Assembly: GCF_001884135.1 (NCBI RefSeq)
Contig: NZ_MAOC01000021.1
Span: 24,200-88,199, forward strand
Source of the DNA: Bacillus nitratireducens
GTDB lineage: Bacteria; Bacillota; Bacilli; Bacillales; Bacillaceae_G
Direction: 5' to 3'
DNA: 64,000 nt
The translations under genes and the position numbers were made by a program. Shown here in pieces: positions 9,093 through 16,554 of this stretch (within the stretch, counting starts at the first letter, position 1; each line of letters starts with the position of its first letter). The notes under the pieces are model-generated. The model was given only the letters and a program-made list of their open reading frames with translations. It ran no database searches and was not told the DNA's origin.

Positions 9093-9127
9093 AAAGATTG
9101 ATGTGAACATTCACATCAATCTTTTTA
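9093..9127 (+). terminator. Terminator after thyA-dfrA
   Basis: AAAGATTGATGTGA pairs with TCACATCAATCTTT, then T residues. Confidence 0.92.
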
Positions 9128-9243
9128 TTTGTATTCATTAATATAAGTTTATAGATGATATTCAATAGTGCTATAATGAAATCTAGCATGTGAAAATGCT
9201 AAAATTTTCAAAAGTATTCATATAGAAAGAGGAGGAGAATCGA

Positions 9244-11229
9244 TTGAGAAAGATATGGGGGATTCTATTTCTTTGCTTAACATTCATGTTAGTCGGATGC
9301 GGTAAAGAAGAAAAACCACAAGAAGCGTTTGATACATATGCAAAAGCATGGAATAAACAAAAATTTGCAGATATGTATGATCAATTATCAGAAAATGCAA
9401 AAAAAGATATTTCAAAGAAAGAGTTTACTGAGAAATATGAAAAGATTTATTCTGGTATCGAAGTGAAAGACTTAAAGGTAGAAACAGGGGAAGTAAAAGA
9501 AGATAAAAAAGATGAAGGCCCTGTTCCTTTTAAGGTAAGCATGGATACTGTTGGTGGTAAAATCACTTTTGGCCATGAAGCAAAAATGGTGAAAGAAAAA
9601 GATGGAGATAAAGAATCTTGGAAAATAGATTGGACTCCTGATTTTATATTCCCAGGTATGACAAAAGATAGTAAAGTGCGTATGCAAACGACGCAACCAA
9701 AACGTGGAGAAATATATGACCGTAACGGTAAATATCTTGCGGTAAATGGTAAAGCTTCTGAAATCGGAATGATTCCTGAAAAGTTAGGGGATGCTGCTCC
9801 GCAATCGAAAGAAACGGTAGCGAAGTTGTTAAATATGTCTGTAGAAGAAATTGATCAAAAACTAGCTGCTAAATGGGTAAAACCAGGGTATCTCGTACCA
9901 ATTGGAATTTTACCTGAAGGGGCAACTCAAAATACGTATCTTGATTTACCTGGTGTTGTAACAAAACCTGTAAATGTTCGTACATATCCGTTAGGAGAAG
10001 CAGCGGCGCATCTTACTGGCTATATTGGAAAAGTGAATGCTGAAGACTTAAAAACGCTACAAAAGAAAGGCTATCAAGCCGATGAGCCAGTTGGTAAAGC
10101 TGGATTAGAGCAAGTATTAGAAGAAAAGCTGCGCGGTAAAAAAGGTGGCCGTGTCTTTGTAGAAGATGCGCAAGGAAAAGAAATTAAAAATTTAGTGAAA
10201 ACAGATGCTGTTGATGGAGAAAATGTAACATTAACTATCGATAGTGCTGTTCAAGAAAAAACGTATAATGAAATGAAGGGCGAAGCTGGTTCAAGTGCAG
10301 CAATTAATCCGAAAAGTGGAGAAACAATTGCACTTGTAAGTAGTCCAGCATATGATCCTAATTTAATAGCACGAGGCACATCGAAAGCACAACGTGAAGC
10401 TTGGAATAATGATCCGAAAAAACCGATGACGAATCGATTTACACAATTATCGGTACCGGGTTCTGTATTTAAGCCAATTACAGGTGCAATCGGTCTTGAA
10501 ACGAAAACAATTGATCCAAAAGAAGAGTTGAAAATTGAAGGATTGAAATGGACAAAAGATTCTTCATGGGGCAATTATTATGTAACGCGTGTGAAAGATG
10601 CGAATCCGATTGATTTTGATAAGGCGATGAAATACTCGGATAATATTTATTTCGCGCAAGAAGCTATGAAAATCGGAAAAGACAAATTTATGAGTGAAGC
10701 AAAAAAATTCGGATTCGATGAGAAATTACCAATTGAATATGGATTCCCAGCTTCTAAAATCGCAAATGATGGTATTAAAAATGATATTCAAATGGCAGAT
10801 ACAGGTTATGGACAAGGACAAGTATTAATGACTCCTCTTCATTTAGCTTTAACGTATGCGCCAATTGTAAATGATGGAACGATTCCGTCACCGTATATCA
10901 TTAAAACAGATAAACAACCAAAAGCTTGGAAAGAAAATGTGATTTCTAAAGGAACTCAAGATATATTGAAAACAGCATTAACGAAAGTAATTAACGATCC
11001 AGATGGTACTGGAAAAATTGCTAAAATTGATGGTATGACTCTTGCTGGTAAAACAGGAACAGCAGAATTGAAAGTATCAAAAGAGGCAGAAGGAAAAGAA
11101 CTAGGTTGGTTCGCTGCGTTTGATTTAAATTCACCTGATATGGTCATTACAATGATGATTGAAGACGTAAAAGGTAGAGGTGGAAGTAATATTCCAGCTG
11201 AAAAAGTTAAACATGTTTTTCAAAAATAG
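9244..11229 (+). CDS. pbpC: Penicillin-binding protein 3-like transpeptidase (class B lipoprotein)
   Basis: A 661-residue class B PBP that cross-links peptidoglycan outside the membrane. A lipobox (LVGC) at Cys19 makes it a lipoprotein. Residues about 25-140 match the MecA N-terminal (NTF2-like) domain, followed by a dimerisation domain from about 155 (RGEIYDRNGKYLA) and a transpeptidase domain. Catalytic motifs are S407-VFK410, S465-D-N467 and K603-TGT. The architecture is that of B. subtilis PBP3 and of MecA, low-affinity PBPs. The start is TTG, with a strong AGAGGAGG site. Monocistronic between terminators. Confidence 0.93.
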   Translation: MRKIWGILFLCLTFMLVGCGKEEKPQEAFDTYAKAWNKQKFADMYDQLSENAKKDISKKEFTEKYEKIYSGIEVKDLKVETGEVKEDKKDEGPVPFKVSMDTVGGKITFGHEAKMVKEKDGDKESWKIDWTPDFIFPGMTKDSKVRMQTTQPKRGEIYDRNGKYLAVNGKASEIGMIPEKLGDAAPQSKETVAKLLNMSVEEIDQKLAAKWVKPGYLVPIGILPEGATQNTYLDLPGVVTKPVNVRTYPLGEAAAHLTGYIGKVNAEDLKTLQKKGYQADEPVGKAGLEQVLEEKLRGKKGGRVFVEDAQGKEIKNLVKTDAVDGENVTLTIDSAVQEKTYNEMKGEAGSSAAINPKSGETIALVSSPAYDPNLIARGTSKAQREAWNNDPKKPMTNRFTQLSVPGSVFKPITGAIGLETKTIDPKEELKIEGLKWTKDSSWGNYYVTRVKDANPIDFDKAMKYSDNIYFAQEAMKIGKDKFMSEAKKFGFDEKLPIEYGFPASKIANDGIKNDIQMADTGYGQGQVLMTPLHLALTYAPIVNDGTIPSPYIIKTDKQPKAWKENVISKGTQDILKTALTKVINDPDGTGKIAKIDGMTLAGKTGTAELKVSKEAEGKELGWFAAFDLNSPDMVITMMIEDVKGRGGSNIPAEKVKHVFQK

Positions 11230-11242
11230 AAAATGATGAGAG

Positions 11243-11273
11243 CTACCTCCATGGAATATGGAGGTAGTTTTTT
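11243..11273 (+). terminator. Terminator after pbpC
   Basis: CTACCTCC-loop-GGAGGTAG followed by TTTTTTA. Confidence 0.9.
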
Positions 11274-11339
11274 ATTTCGTCAGAAACTTAATATATTAGT
11301 ATTATTTATTAACTTACGAAAAAAAAGTAGCTATTTTTA

Positions 11340-11385
11340 TTGACAACAATTAAAACTTTTCGTATTATACTTACATAAGGTAAGT
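11340..11385 (+). promoter_or_regulatory. Sigma-A promoter with inverted repeat upstream of azoR
   Basis: TTGACA at 11340-11345, a 17-nt spacer and TATTAT at 11363-11368 make a near-consensus vegetative promoter. Immediately downstream, ACTTAC-ataag-GTAAGT (11369-11385) is a perfect 6-bp inverted repeat over the expected transcription start, a likely operator for a repressor. Another ACTTAC half-site lies near 11312. Azoreductases in Bacillus are often controlled by DUF24/MarR-type quinone sensors; the regulator here is not visible. Confidence 0.65.
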
Positions 11386-11446
11386 TATTTACTTTCAAAT
11401 TATAAATCTTGAATTAAAGATAAATTAGAAAAAGGGAGAGAATACA

Positions 11447-12082
11447 ATGACAAAAGTACTATTTATCACAGCAAATCCAAATTCAGCAGAAGGTTCTTTC
11501 GGTATGGCAGTAGGAGAAGCTTTCATCGAAGCTTATAAAAACGAGCATCCACAAGACGAAGTTGTAACAGTTGATTTATTCAATACTACTGTACCAGCAA
11601 TTGATGCAGATGTATTTGCTGCTTGGGGTAAATTTGCAGCAGGTGAAGGCTTTGAAACTTTAACAGAAGTTCAACAACAAAAAGTTGCAGCAATGAACAC
11701 AAACTTAGAAACATTTATGCATGCAGATCGTTATGTATTCGTAACTCCAATGTGGAACTTTAGCTATCCACCAGTAGTAAAAGCATACTTAGATAACTTA
11801 GCGATCGCAGGTAAAACATTCAAATATACTGAAAATGGTCCAGTTGGCTTATTAGAAGGCAAAAAAGCACTTCACATTCAAGCGACAGGTGGCGTTTATT
11901 CTGAAGGAGCATACGCAGCTGTAGACTTCGGTCGTAATCACTTGAAAACAGTATTAGGATTCATCGGTGTAAATGAAACTGAATATATTGCAGTTGAAGG
12001 TATGAATGCAAATCCTGAAAAAGCACCAGAAATTAAAGAAGCAGCAATTGCTAACGCACGTGAATTAGCAAAACGTTTCTAA
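11447..12082 (+). CDS. azoR: FMN-dependent NADH-azoreductase
   Basis: A 211-residue flavodoxin-like quinone/azo reductase (AcpD/AzoR family), cytoplasmic, which reduces quinones and azo bonds with NADH. The FMN-phosphate loop is TANPNSAEGSFGMAVGEAF, and the flavin-contacting MWNFSYPPVVKAYLD motif lies near residue 100, followed by ATGGVYSEG. Length is normal. It has its own strong promoter and terminator. B. cereus carries several paralogues, so the exact number suffix is not assigned. Confidence 0.92.
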   Translation: MTKVLFITANPNSAEGSFGMAVGEAFIEAYKNEHPQDEVVTVDLFNTTVPAIDADVFAAWGKFAAGEGFETLTEVQQQKVAAMNTNLETFMHADRYVFVTPMWNFSYPPVVKAYLDNLAIAGKTFKYTENGPVGLLEGKKALHIQATGGVYSEGAYAAVDFGRNHLKTVLGFIGVNETEYIAVEGMNANPEKAPEIKEAAIANARELAKRF

Positions 12083-12100
12083 TATAGACTACTTAAAGAT

Positions 12101-12131
12101 GTCCAAACACTTGTTGTTTGGACATTTTTTC
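12101..12131 (+). terminator. Terminator after azoR
   Basis: GTCCAAACA and TGTTTGGAC stem with following TTTTTTCTT. Confidence 0.9.
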
Positions 12132-12193
12132 TTCTTTTTCCTTCGTTTGTCTAGTATAATGAAGGTCGGAATGATAATAGGTGGGGGTTCTGT

Positions 12194-12913
12194 ATGATTC
12201 AAACGTTTTTTAAAATCTTTTATTTAATTTTAATCGTAATTGCGATTACACCGAGAATGTGGCGTCTTAAAAAACAAGTAAATACGATGTCACCGCAAGA
12301 AAAAGATAATGCTGTGTATAAAACGACAAATTGGTTTGGTAAAAAAATGGTACGTGTAGCTGGTGGGGCAGTAGAAGTAAAAGGGCTTGAAAATGTTCCG
12401 AAAGACAAGCCGGTACTAGTTGTAAGTAATCATCAAAGTAATATGGATATCCCTGTTTTACTAGGTTACTTAAATAAACCAATTGGATTCGTTTCAAAGG
12501 CAGAGATTAAGAAATTTCCAGTTGTACCAACTTGGATGGAACTTATGAATTGTGTATTTATGGTTCGTAATGATCGTCGTCAATCTCTTCAAGCGATTAA
12601 AGATGGAATTGAACTATTAAAGAATGGACATTCTATCGTAATTTTCCCTGAAGGAACGAGAAGTAAGGGTGGAGAAATTGGAGAGTTTAAAGCTGGTAGT
12701 TTTCACCTAGCAGTAAAATCTGGTGTAGCAATCTTACCTGTAACGTTAGATGGTACATATAAAATGTTTGAAGCGAATGGAAATCGTATGAAATCAGCTC
12801 ATGCAACAGTAACAATTTCTAAGCCGATTACACCTGAAGAGTATGCGAATATGGATATTAAAGAGTTAACGAAGCATACACAGGATGTTATCGCATCACA
12901 ATTACATAAGTAA
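12194..12913 (+). CDS. plsC: 1-acyl-sn-glycerol-3-phosphate acyltransferase
   Basis: Makes phosphatidic acid from lysophosphatidic acid at the inner face of the membrane. The 239-residue protein starts with a hydrophobic helix (FFKIFYLILIVIAI). It carries the acyltransferase motifs NHQSNMD (the HX4D catalytic pair, about residues 79-85), FVSKAEIKKFP, and FPEGTRS, with LPVTLDGTY as block IV. Length and motif order are typical of PlsC. It stands alone, converging on hemolysin III over a shared terminator. Confidence 0.9.
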   Translation: MIQTFFKIFYLILIVIAITPRMWRLKKQVNTMSPQEKDNAVYKTTNWFGKKMVRVAGGAVEVKGLENVPKDKPVLVVSNHQSNMDIPVLLGYLNKPIGFVSKAEIKKFPVVPTWMELMNCVFMVRNDRRQSLQAIKDGIELLKNGHSIVIFPEGTRSKGGEIGEFKAGSFHLAVKSGVAILPVTLDGTYKMFEANGNRMKSAHATVTISKPITPEEYANMDIKELTKHTQDVIASQLHK

Positions 12914-12914
12914 T

Positions 12915-12955
12915 AAAAAAGGTTTCAGCTTAATATAAGCTGAAACTTTTTTTAT
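12915..12955. terminator. Bidirectional terminator between plsC and hlyIII
   Basis: AAAAAAGGTTTCAGCTT pairs with AAGCTGAAACTTTTTTT. A-run and T-run on opposite sides serve both converging genes. Confidence 0.9.
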
Positions 12956-13611
12956 TACGCTGCAGGTAAGACGTAAAAGAGTACACAGAAGAACATCATT
13001 GCACTACCGCCTAAAACGAAGAGGTGCCAAATGGCATGGTTGAAAGGTAGTTTTTCCCAAAGGAAGAAGATTGCCCCGACTGAATATAAAATGCCACCTG
13101 CTAAAAGTAGTGAAAAACCATGTCCAGTTAGATTTTCATAAAGTGGTTTAATAGCAACGATTATGAGCCATCCCATAATGATATAACATAAAGTTGATGC
13201 TTTTATAAAGCGACGTACAAAGAAAATTTTGAAGACAATACCGCCAATTGCAAGTGTCCATATAATAGCGAGTAACGTCCAGCCTAAAGGTCCACGAAGT
13301 GTAATAAGTAGAAACGGAGTATATGTGCCAGCGATTAATAAATAGATGGCTGAATGATCTAAAATAGTAAATAATTTTTCTACCTTTGGATGGTGAATGC
13401 TATGTAGCAACGTTGAAAATAAGTACAGTAAGAACATGCTTACACCATAAACAGTAAATGCAACAACAGCAGATGCAGTACCATGTTTAGAAGCATGAAT
13501 AATTAATATAATTAAGGCAGGGATGCTTAAAATGGCACCGATACCATGTGTAATTGCATTTGCAATTTCTTCTTTCACAAAATGTGTCATTCGTGTCATT
13601 TTTTCAGTCAT
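12955..13611 (-). CDS. hlyIII: Hemolysin III family (TrhA/PAQR-like) membrane protein
   Basis: A 218-residue polytopic protein with seven hydrophobic segments. Conserved family residues are visible: ANAITHGIG in the first helix, STLLHSIHH after the second, ILDHSAIYLLIAGTYTPF, and HAIWHLFVLGG at the end, a His/Asp/Ser set like the metal site of PAQR receptors. It matches what I remember of B. cereus Hly-III, a pore-former when tested in E. coli; its native role is probably membrane homeostasis. The ATG at 13611 follows GAAAGGA; upstream codons in the frame lack support. Confidence 0.9.
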   Translation of the reverse strand: MTEKMTRMTHFVKEEIANAITHGIGAILSIPALIILIIHASKHGTASAVVAFTVYGVSMFLLYLFSTLLHSIHHPKVEKLFTILDHSAIYLLIAGTYTPFLLITLRGPLGWTLLAIIWTLAIGGIVFKIFFVRRFIKASTLCYIIMGWLIIVAIKPLYENLTGHGFSLLLAGGILYSVGAIFFLWEKLPFNHAIWHLFVLGGSAMMFFCVLFYVLPAA

Positions 13612-13824
13612 AATGCAAATCCTTTCTACTATCATAAAATAATATGTCGTTTCCCTTACCATATCATACACAAAGACAATAGAAAATGAAATTTGTATAA
13701 TTGATTATATTTTTGAATTTTTTTGACAAAAGACAACGGACTTGTTGACGTTTTCAAACTTTTTTGACAAAATAAAATTATGTAATAGTAGGACAAGAAA
13801 TCTACTAAAAAAGGGGATGGGGAA

Positions 13825-14010
13825 ATGTTTTCAAATATTGGCTTTCCAGGGTTAATTTTAATTTTAGTAGCTGTACTCATTTTATTTGGACCTAAAAAAT
13901 TGCCGGAAATCGGGAAGGCTTTAGGGGAAACGTTAAAAGAATTCAAAAAATCAACGAAAGAATTGACTGATGATGCATTTCAAGAGAAGGAAAAGAAAGA
14001 AAAAATGTAA
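13825..14010 (+). CDS. tatA: Twin-arginine translocase subunit TatA
   Basis: A 61-residue protein: a short periplasm-facing tip, one membrane helix ([16 protein letters not shown]), the [14 protein letters not shown] hinge and amphipathic helix, then a charged tail. This is the pore-forming TatA component, homologous to B. subtilis TatAd/TatAy. Start supported by AAAAAGGGG. tatC follows 42 nt later; no tatB is present, as usual for minimal Gram-positive Tat systems. Confidence 0.95.
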
Positions 14011-14052
14011 TGAATTTTCCTTGTAATGGATAAATAAAGTGTGGTGAACGAG

Positions 14053-14793
14053 ATGGAAGATCGGGAAATGAGCGTAGTAGAACATATAGTTGAGCTTCGC
14101 AAACGAGTAATATATACAGTGCTATCCTTTGTGATATTTTTAATTATTGGATTTACTTTTACGAAGGATATTTATTTTTGGCTTGTAAAAGATTTACCAA
14201 TGAAATTAACTGTTCTCGGTCCAAGTGATGTATTGTGGATTTTTTTCTCGATTGCTACAGTATTTGCTATCGTTTGTACAATTCCTTTTGCTGCTATACA
14301 AATTTGGTTATTTGTAAAACCGGGTTTACATCCAAATGAACAAAAGATGACAGTGATGTATATACCGGTATTGTCTATATTATTTATTGCAGGTTTATGC
14401 TTTGGATATTTCATTGTAATGCCGTTTTTATTTCATTTTTTAACTACGATAGGTAATGAAATGTTTAATACGATGTTTACGACAGAAAAGTATTTTCATT
14501 TTGTTCTCAATTTAACAGTTCCATTTGCTGTAATTTTTGAATTGCCTGTAGTAGTAATGTTTTTAACGAGTATTGGACTGTTGACGGCGGAATTTCTAAT
14601 AAAAATAAGAAGGTATGCATACGTAGCCTTGATTATCATTGCATCGTGTATATCGCCGCCTGATTTTTTATCACATAGTTTAGTAGCGGTACCGCTTATT
14701 TGTATTTATGAAATTAGTATCGCTCTATCAAAGATTGTTAGTAAACGCAAAAAGAAAAGAGAAGAAATACAGTCGAAAAGTGCCTCTTTATAA
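14053..14793 (+). CDS. tatC: Twin-arginine translocase subunit TatC
   Basis: A 246-residue protein with six membrane helices; the receptor for folded preproteins with RR signal peptides. It shows the N-terminal EHIVELRKRVIYT motif and the first-loop region ending in FVKPGLHPNEQK. The start is uncertain: GTG at 14041 and ATG at 14053 are in frame; I prefer 14053 because a GGTG site precedes it and the family begins close to that point. It forms a two-gene operon with tatA. No RR-substrate gene lies adjacent. Confidence 0.93.
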   Translation: MEDREMSVVEHIVELRKRVIYTVLSFVIFLIIGFTFTKDIYFWLVKDLPMKLTVLGPSDVLWIFFSIATVFAIVCTIPFAAIQIWLFVKPGLHPNEQKMTVMYIPVLSILFIAGLCFGYFIVMPFLFHFLTTIGNEMFNTMFTTEKYFHFVLNLTVPFAVIFELPVVVMFLTSIGLLTAEFLIKIRRYAYVALIIIASCISPPDFLSHSLVAVPLICIYEISIALSKIVSKRKKKREEIQSKSASL

Positions 14794-14804
14794 AGGCACT
14801 TTTT
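14777..14804 (+). terminator. Terminator after tatAC
   Basis: AAAGTGCC-tctttata-GGCACTTTTT, overlapping the end of tatC. Confidence 0.88.
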
Positions 14805-14936
14805 AATTTATTTGTTATACTCTAGATATAATCGTATACAATATATAGAAGAAAAAAATTATAGAATCTCCAAAATTTAGACAAACTTTTCACTTTTATA
14901 AGTTTATACTGAAGTTATCTAGATATATATGGGTAA

Positions 14937-14985
14937 TAAGACTCCCGTCTCAAGGGATATATAGGACAGGGGCCGAATTAGGTGG
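14937..14985. repeat. Diverged copy of the repeat found at 63761-63813
   Basis: TAAGACTCCCGTCTCAA here matches the segment starting at 63761 with one change, and TTAGGTGG recurs 41 nt after the start here and 40 nt after it there. The right arm of the hairpin (GGGAGTC) seen at 63807-63813 is not kept. I read the two as related dispersed elements, this one decayed. A tiny ORF (ATG 14929 to TAG 14964, 11 codons) overlaps it. Confidence 0.5.
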
Positions 14986-15119
14986 ATATAAATGAAGTAT
15001 TAACTTCTAAACGGGGGCCGCTTAAGAATATTTTAGTTTTCATAGGAAACCTACACTTGAAAAACGTGTTAAAGAATAAAGTGGAGGAAGTTCAAAAATC
15101 CAACGAAAAAGAGGATTGA
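14982..15119 (+). CDS. Small basic protein, unknown function (45 aa)
   Basis: A GTG-initiated frame of 45 codons directly after an in-frame TAG. The product begins MDINEVLTSKRGPLKN, has a hydrophobic stretch (ILVFIGNLHL) and ends charged (VEEVQKSNEKED). AGGGG lies about 10 nt upstream. Its start codon falls on the right edge of a repeat-like element, so it may be an accidental frame. In favour of coding, a Shine-Dalgarno (GAGGA) in its last codons leads into the next ORF 4 nt after its stop. No family recognised. Confidence 0.4.
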   Translation: MDINEVLTSKRGPLKNILVFIGNLHLKNVLKNKVEEVQKSNEKED

Positions 15120-15123
15120 TATT

Positions 15124-15375
15124 GTGATTACGAAAAGTTTTTATTTCACTCATGCAACAGGGAGTTGTATTAAAATATTTGAAATCCCTGTCCTACAAAC
15201 ACAGCATCCATTAGCGTTTCTAATTCAGTCTCGTCTTCAATTGTTTATTGCAAAAATTCAAAAACATAAAAATCCAAGATTCTCGTACTCTTTCCGTGAA
15301 TATTTACAAAGTTGTTTGAAGTGGAATGATTATTCAAATGTATATAAAACAAATACTCTGGAAAAGAATGCATAA
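15124..15375 (+). CDS. Small protein of unknown function (83 aa)
   Basis: A GTG-initiated, 83-residue product with ordinary composition for the window. It is mixed hydrophobic and basic (IPVLQTQHPLAFLIQSRLQL, then KIQKHKNPRFSYSFREYLQ), with no signal peptide or clear membrane helix and a single Cys-Leu-Lys-Trp patch. GAGGATTGATATT upstream provides the ribosome site. A good terminator follows, which supports it as a real transcription unit. I cannot name a family. Confidence 0.6.
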   Translation: MITKSFYFTHATGSCIKIFEIPVLQTQHPLAFLIQSRLQLFIAKIQKHKNPRFSYSFREYLQSCLKWNDYSNVYKTNTLEKNA

Positions 15376-15386
15376 TATACAGCAGG

Positions 15387-15415
15387 GACAGAGTTAAATA
15401 GGCTCTGTCTTTTTC
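15387..15415 (+). terminator. Terminator after the 83-aa gene
   Basis: GACAGAG-ttaaatag-GCTCTGTC with TTTTT. Confidence 0.85.
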
Positions 15416-15528
15416 ATTTTAGGTATAAAAATATAATTAATTTGGTGAAATTTGTTCTAAATTGTTGAAAGCACTGGGAATGCTAGTATAATAACAGGGA
15501 GAGCGTATTGGAAAGGGAAGAATATAAT

Positions 15529-16371
15529 ATGCAAAAAATTAAAATTGTAACAGATTCAACTGCAGATTTAGCGCAGGATGTAATCGAAAAGTATGGCATT
15601 CATGTGCTACCATTATCAATCTCTGTAAATGGACAAACATATTTAGATCGTGTTGATTTACAACCTGATGAATTTATTGAAGAAATGATCAAATCAGAGG
15701 AATTACCAAAAACATCACAACCGGCAATGGGTACATTTGTAGAAATGTATGACAAGTTAGGTGAAGATGGAAGTGAAGTACTTTCCATTCATATGACAAG
15801 TGGAATGAGTGGTACTGTGGCAACTGCCAATAGTGCTGCATCAATGACCGATACAAAAGTAACAGTTGTTGATTCTCAATTTATTACACATGCTTTAGCA
15901 TATCAAGTAGTTGAAGCTGCGAAAATGGCAAATGAAGGACGCTCACTAGAAGAAATTTTAAAACGTGTAGATGAAGTGAGAAAGAATACTCGTTTATATG
16001 TAGTAGTAGATACATTAGAAAACTTAGTGAAGGGTGGGCGTATCGGTAAAGGAAAAGCGTTTATCGGTTCGCTACTTAATATAAAACCAATTGCTAGCCT
16101 TGAAGATGGTGTTTATAACCCTGTAACGAAAGTGCGTAGCCAAGGTCAAATTGTAAAAACGTTAGCTAAGTTATTTGAGGAAGATACAGCTGGAAAAGTT
16201 GTAAAAACTGTTGCAATTCCACATGCGAAAGCAATTCCTTTAGCTGAAAATGTAAAAGCGGCTGTAGAAAAAGTGAGTGGATTTGCTCAATCAGAAATTT
16301 TCTATACAACGCCTATTATTAGTACTCATACAGGTCCGGGAGCAATCGGATTTATGTATTTAGCAGAGTAA
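15529..16371 (+). CDS. DegV-family fatty-acid-binding protein
   Basis: A 280-residue DegV protein, a family that binds one fatty acid and in Firmicutes (FakB) presents it to the kinase FakA for phosphorylation and entry into phospholipids. The N-terminal KIVTDSTADL is the family hallmark, with the fatty-acid head-group region TSQPAMGTF and MTSGMSGT near residues 60 and 90. The carboxylate-binding THTGPGAIG is near the end. The start is ambiguous: TTG 15508 has a good CAGGGAG site, but ATG 15529 gives the normal N-terminus. Single gene. Confidence 0.9.
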   Translation: MQKIKIVTDSTADLAQDVIEKYGIHVLPLSISVNGQTYLDRVDLQPDEFIEEMIKSEELPKTSQPAMGTFVEMYDKLGEDGSEVLSIHMTSGMSGTVATANSAASMTDTKVTVVDSQFITHALAYQVVEAAKMANEGRSLEEILKRVDEVRKNTRLYVVVDTLENLVKGGRIGKGKAFIGSLLNIKPIASLEDGVYNPVTKVRSQGQIVKTLAKLFEEDTAGKVVKTVAIPHAKAIPLAENVKAAVEKVSGFAQSEIFYTTPIISTHTGPGAIGFMYLAE

Positions 16372-16372
16372 T

Positions 16373-16410
16373 AAAAAAGCTACTTGAAATGAATTTTCAA
16401 GTAGCTTTTT
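16373..16410. terminator. Bidirectional terminator after degV
   Basis: AAAAAAGCTACTTGAAA pairs with TTTCAAGTAGCTTTTTT. It also lies immediately downstream of the small minus-strand ORF that ends at 16410. Confidence 0.9.
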
Positions 16411-16493
16411 TATGTGAAAATAACATAGGAAATGAGAAGGGCTATACAGGCGCTACCGCTAATAATATAGCGAGTCTGTAAATAATTTTTCAT
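16410..16493 (-). CDS. 27-residue single-span membrane peptide
   Basis: A short minus-strand frame with ATG at 16493, a clear AAGGGTG Shine-Dalgarno 6 nt before it and TAA at 16412-16410 next to a terminator. The product is MKNYLQTRYIIS followed by a hydrophobic helix (ACIALLISYVIF): a basic head and one membrane span. Complete translation and termination signals argue for a real small protein. It lies downstream of and co-oriented with the metallo-hydrolase gene. Function unknown. Confidence 0.6.
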   Translation of the reverse strand: MKNYLQTRYIISGSACIALLISYVIFT

Positions 16494-16554
16494 AGAAATC
16501 ACCCTTTTCGATTTTCTAAAGTATATGATAAATCATTTAAAAAAAGTAGCGTAG

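Noticed and set aside
13743-13756. cre-like sequence upstream of tatA
   Set aside because: One-mismatch match on the minus strand only (TGAAAACGTCAACA), in a T-rich region full of TTGAC motifs; too weak without expression evidence.
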